A stretch of DNA of 17,038 nt from an uncultured Lachnospiraceae bacterium (GTDB lineage Bacteria > Bacillota > Clostridia > Lachnospirales > Lachnospiraceae), in the NCBI GenBank assembly GCA_946549155.1, contig CAMNQN010000048.1, positions 1 through 17,038 of the forward strand. The letters run 5' to 3'. The notes below the pieces were generated by a model. It had not been told where the DNA came from. It worked only from the letters and a program-made list of their open reading frames with translations, and did not search any database. The first letter of the stretch is position 1. Each line of letters starts with the position of its first letter. Both the position numbers and the translations under genes were made by a program. Positions 15,497-17,038 of the stretch are shown here, piece by piece.

Positions 15497-16219
15497 TCAC
15501 AGCGATCCTTCTTCCTTCCCATCCGGATCCGCTACATATTTTCTGTTTCTTATCACATTCTTTTTTCTTTCATATAATTCTTTCGTCACATAGTAATACT
15601 CAAACCCAAGTGCATAAACATTGGGGAACCACCCGTCCGGATCGGCTGCCTCCGTCTCTAAGTCTCTCTGCATAAACTCATGGATCAGGATAATGCTTTC
15701 ACAGTTCAGTTCAATGCTCCCCGCTACAAACAGAGTCCTTCCGCTTACCCGCTCTCTGGGCCAGTGCCTTCTTAGAAAATAGCGGCTGCTCCTCCTGTAC
15801 TGTTCCCATGTCCGTTCAGAACGCATCAGTAATTCCCGGTGAGAATAATGGATTACCCGCAGATTGGGCCGGACAAACTTCATCATCTTCCGCAGGATCC
15901 GCCAGCGGTATCCCGGCATCTGGTTCTGATGATTGCAAAATACCATATCGTAATTCTTTCTGTACGCCTTCATTCTCTGCAGCTGCAGAATATGCCTGGT
16001 GGGGAAATAGATGATACTGTCCTTTTCCAGGGTCAGTGTTACCAACGCATCCCACAGCCCCTGCAAAAGACACCCATCCCCTTCCACAAAAGCTTCTGCG
16101 TGGTAACGTCCGGTCTCCGGCATGACCCATACTTCTTCCAGCGGGATTTTGGGAACCAGAATAGTATAAGCCTTCTTATTCAATACCAGATTGTATTCAT
16201 CATAATAGATTTTTCCCAT
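15497..16219 (-). CDS. Hypothetical protein of the mobile element
   Basis: I do not recognise this 240-residue protein. The start MGKIYYDEYNL at 16219 is chosen because the frame upstream of it is Arg-rich read-through of the preceding gene's end. The GGAGGAG before it is rather far (about 16 bases), so the start is uncertain. Visible features are a mixed N-terminal half with strands (LNKKAYTILVPKIPLEEVWV), a very basic middle (RWRILRKMMKFVRPNLRVIHYSHREL, about 105-130, then repeated Arg pairs to about 160), a C-terminal FVAGSIELNCESIILIHEFM stretch and a charged tail. No signal peptide, membrane helix or cysteine motif is seen. It lies 28 bp after the Rad52-like gene and probably shares its transcript. 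A nucleic-acid-binding role is possible from the charge but unproven. Confidence 0.7.
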   Translation of the reverse strand: MGKIYYDEYNLVLNKKAYTILVPKIPLEEVWVMPETGRYHAEAFVEGDGCLLQGLWDALVTLTLEKDSIIYFPTRHILQLQRMKAYRKNYDMVFCNHQNQMPGYRWRILRKMMKFVRPNLRVIHYSHRELLMRSERTWEQYRRSSRYFLRRHWPRERVSGRTLFVAGSIELNCESIILIHEFMQRDLETEAADPDGWFPNVYALGFEYYYVTKELYERKKNVIRNRKYVADPDGKEEGSL

Positions 16220-16247
16220 ACTGTTTCTGTCAGCTCTCCTCCTTCCT

Positions 16248-16991
16248 CTAGGCTGCGCTGGCATCCTTTGTCTTTTCCAATGCCTCCAGGGCACGCTCCC
16301 CCAGCAGTTTGCTTAATTCTTTGATATTGCTCACCTGATACCGTTCGCAGACCTGTTTTTCACTTACCCCGGTCCGCTCCATCTCCTTTTTCAGCTTCTT
16401 TTCCTGCATGGGGGTAATACGGTCTGTGTCTGCAGACTTCTTATTCTTATCCTCTGCCTGTCCAGAATGGCTTCCGGCATTTTGGCTGTAAGAATAAACA
16501 ACCACTCTTTTCTGGTTTACAATCTGCAGGCCGCAGATATTCTGCCTTTCATCATACTCAATCTTTTCCACGCGGAAACGGTCCCTTGTCACAAAACGTT
16601 CCTTCTCCCTATGGATTTCCACCTTCTCTGCCGGCACCCAGATAAATGGGGCCGTATATAATTCCCGTCCAATCCCCCAGTTAAAGCAGGCCCGCTTAAA
16701 TGCATCACTGGCACTCCCCTTCACCGGTTCCGAAAAAGAGGGGGGTCCCACATCCTGTTTGCTGACCCATTCCCCGTTTTCATCCCGGATGCTTACCGTA
16801 CAGAAAAGTGCATCCCCCATAAATAAAAGCTCCCGTTTCCACCCGTATATGCCAAAGGTTTCATCCAGTATATTTTGGTCTACCCTTGCGTCCTTATAAA
16901 GCAGCAAGGCAGCCCCTTTTTCTGAAACCATGGATACGCGGCATTCAATTTCATCCGCCCGGAGCAGACGGATCTTCTTTTCATTATCCAT
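16248..16991 (-). CDS. Rad52/22-like single-strand annealing protein
   Basis: This is probably a recombination mediator that anneals complementary single strands, as used by phages and integrative elements. The ATG at 16991 follows AAAGGAGAG and gives 247 residues. The open frame to 17033 is rejected because it has no ribosome site. The core motif KGSASDAFKRACFNWGIG (91-108), followed by RELY, is typical of the Rad52/22 family (Pfam PF04098-like). The N-terminal part (20-75) has the strand pattern expected before it. A hydrophilic linker (165-190) leads to a C-terminal helical unit, ITPMQEKKLKKEMERTGVSE then YQVSNIKEL, similar to tails of RecT- and Rad52-like proteins. No SSB or exonuclease gene is beside it within the window. 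Confidence 0.75.
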   Translation of the reverse strand: MDNEKKIRLLRADEIECRVSMVSEKGAALLLYKDARVDQNILDETFGIYGWKRELLFMGDALFCTVSIRDENGEWVSKQDVGPPSFSEPVKGSASDAFKRACFNWGIGRELYTAPFIWVPAEKVEIHREKERFVTRDRFRVEKIEYDERQNICGLQIVNQKRVVVYSYSQNAGSHSGQAEDKNKKSADTDRITPMQEKKLKKEMERTGVSEKQVCERYQVSNIKELSKLLGERALEALEKTKDASAA

Positions 16992-17013
16992 TTTTCTCTC
17001 CTTTCCAGGCATG

Positions 17014-17038
17014 AAAAAAGAGGCAGAAAACATCTGCC
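17014..17038 (-). terminator. Intrinsic terminator upstream of the Rad52-like gene
   Basis: On the minus strand GGCAGA-TGTTT-TCTGCC (17022-17038) is followed by TCTTTTTT (17014-17021), a classic intrinsic terminator form. It sits only about 22 bp before the Rad52-like ATG, so it ends the preceding gene or acts as an attenuator. The stem may extend past the window edge. Confidence 0.6.

Larger units (their letters stand above)
12801..17038. mobile_element. Integrated element with large serine recombinase (partial, right end outside window)
   Basis: The element begins at the broken Walker A codon and runs to the window edge. It carries, from the junction inward, a large serine recombinase whose 3' end faces the junction, a regulatory region with palindromes, a DUF5688 protein, an unrecognised 240-residue protein and a Rad52/22-like protein, all on the minus strand. 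Base composition looks clearly more AT-rich than in the host genes. An integrative conjugative or mobilisable element, or a prophage, is possible. No conjugation, capsid or replication gene is in view, so the type stays open. Confidence 0.8.

Overview
The window reads as chromosome of a Lachnospiraceae-type member of the Clostridia, judged from protein character only. The signs are a second, ParC/ParE-like type II topoisomerase pair, a Firmicutes-type TopB with TDSGREGE in its TOPRIM motif, an M3 oligoendopeptidase, an archaeal/eukaryotic-style aspartate-semialdehyde dehydrogenase, QueH in place of QueG, strong AGGAGG ribosome sites, and a DUF5688 protein on the mobile element. Every intact gene lies on the minus strand. 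The only plus-strand gene is a broken one.

Host part (about 1-12800). Read in the direction of transcription, the order is queH (tRNA queuosine), argH (arginine), asd (Asp-family amino acids), a strong hairpin terminator, then a tight run of M3 oligoendopeptidase, topB, a GlmU-acetyltransferase-like hexapeptide protein, parE and parC. topB overlaps the end of the peptidase gene, and the later genes are 15 to about 105 bp apart, so a shared transcript is likely. ParC carries Gly at the position of the quinolone-contacting acidic residue (GyrA Asp87 / ParC Glu84).

A 298-bp intergenic element between argH and queH is a giant imperfect inverted repeat with nested hairpins. Its end supplies the queH stop codon. 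The first 79 bases of the window are one arm of a second, diverged copy placed just after parC. Both share the end motif TAANTAANNGGACGCAGGA and both sit directly 3' of a gene, which points to a dispersed repeat family.

Mobile part (about 12800-17038, open at the right edge). A plus-strand ABC-transporter ATPase gene (NitT/TauT type), with its own promoter and ribosome site, stops matching the family inside its Walker A motif (GPSGCG, then foreign sequence). About 55 bp further on is the 3' end of a large serine recombinase gene pointing at the junction. This is the attachment-site end of an integrated element. Inside it, all on the minus strand, are a Rad52/22-like annealing protein, an unrecognised 240-residue protein, a DUF5688 protein and the recombinase. 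The recombinase has its own promoter with a palindrome over the -10 box. Base composition is visibly more AT-rich than in the host genes.

The points most worth following are the repeat family, the insertion at an ABC ATPase active-site codon (possibly reversible gene inactivation), and the small unrecognised cargo cluster. No tRNA, rRNA or CRISPR array was seen.
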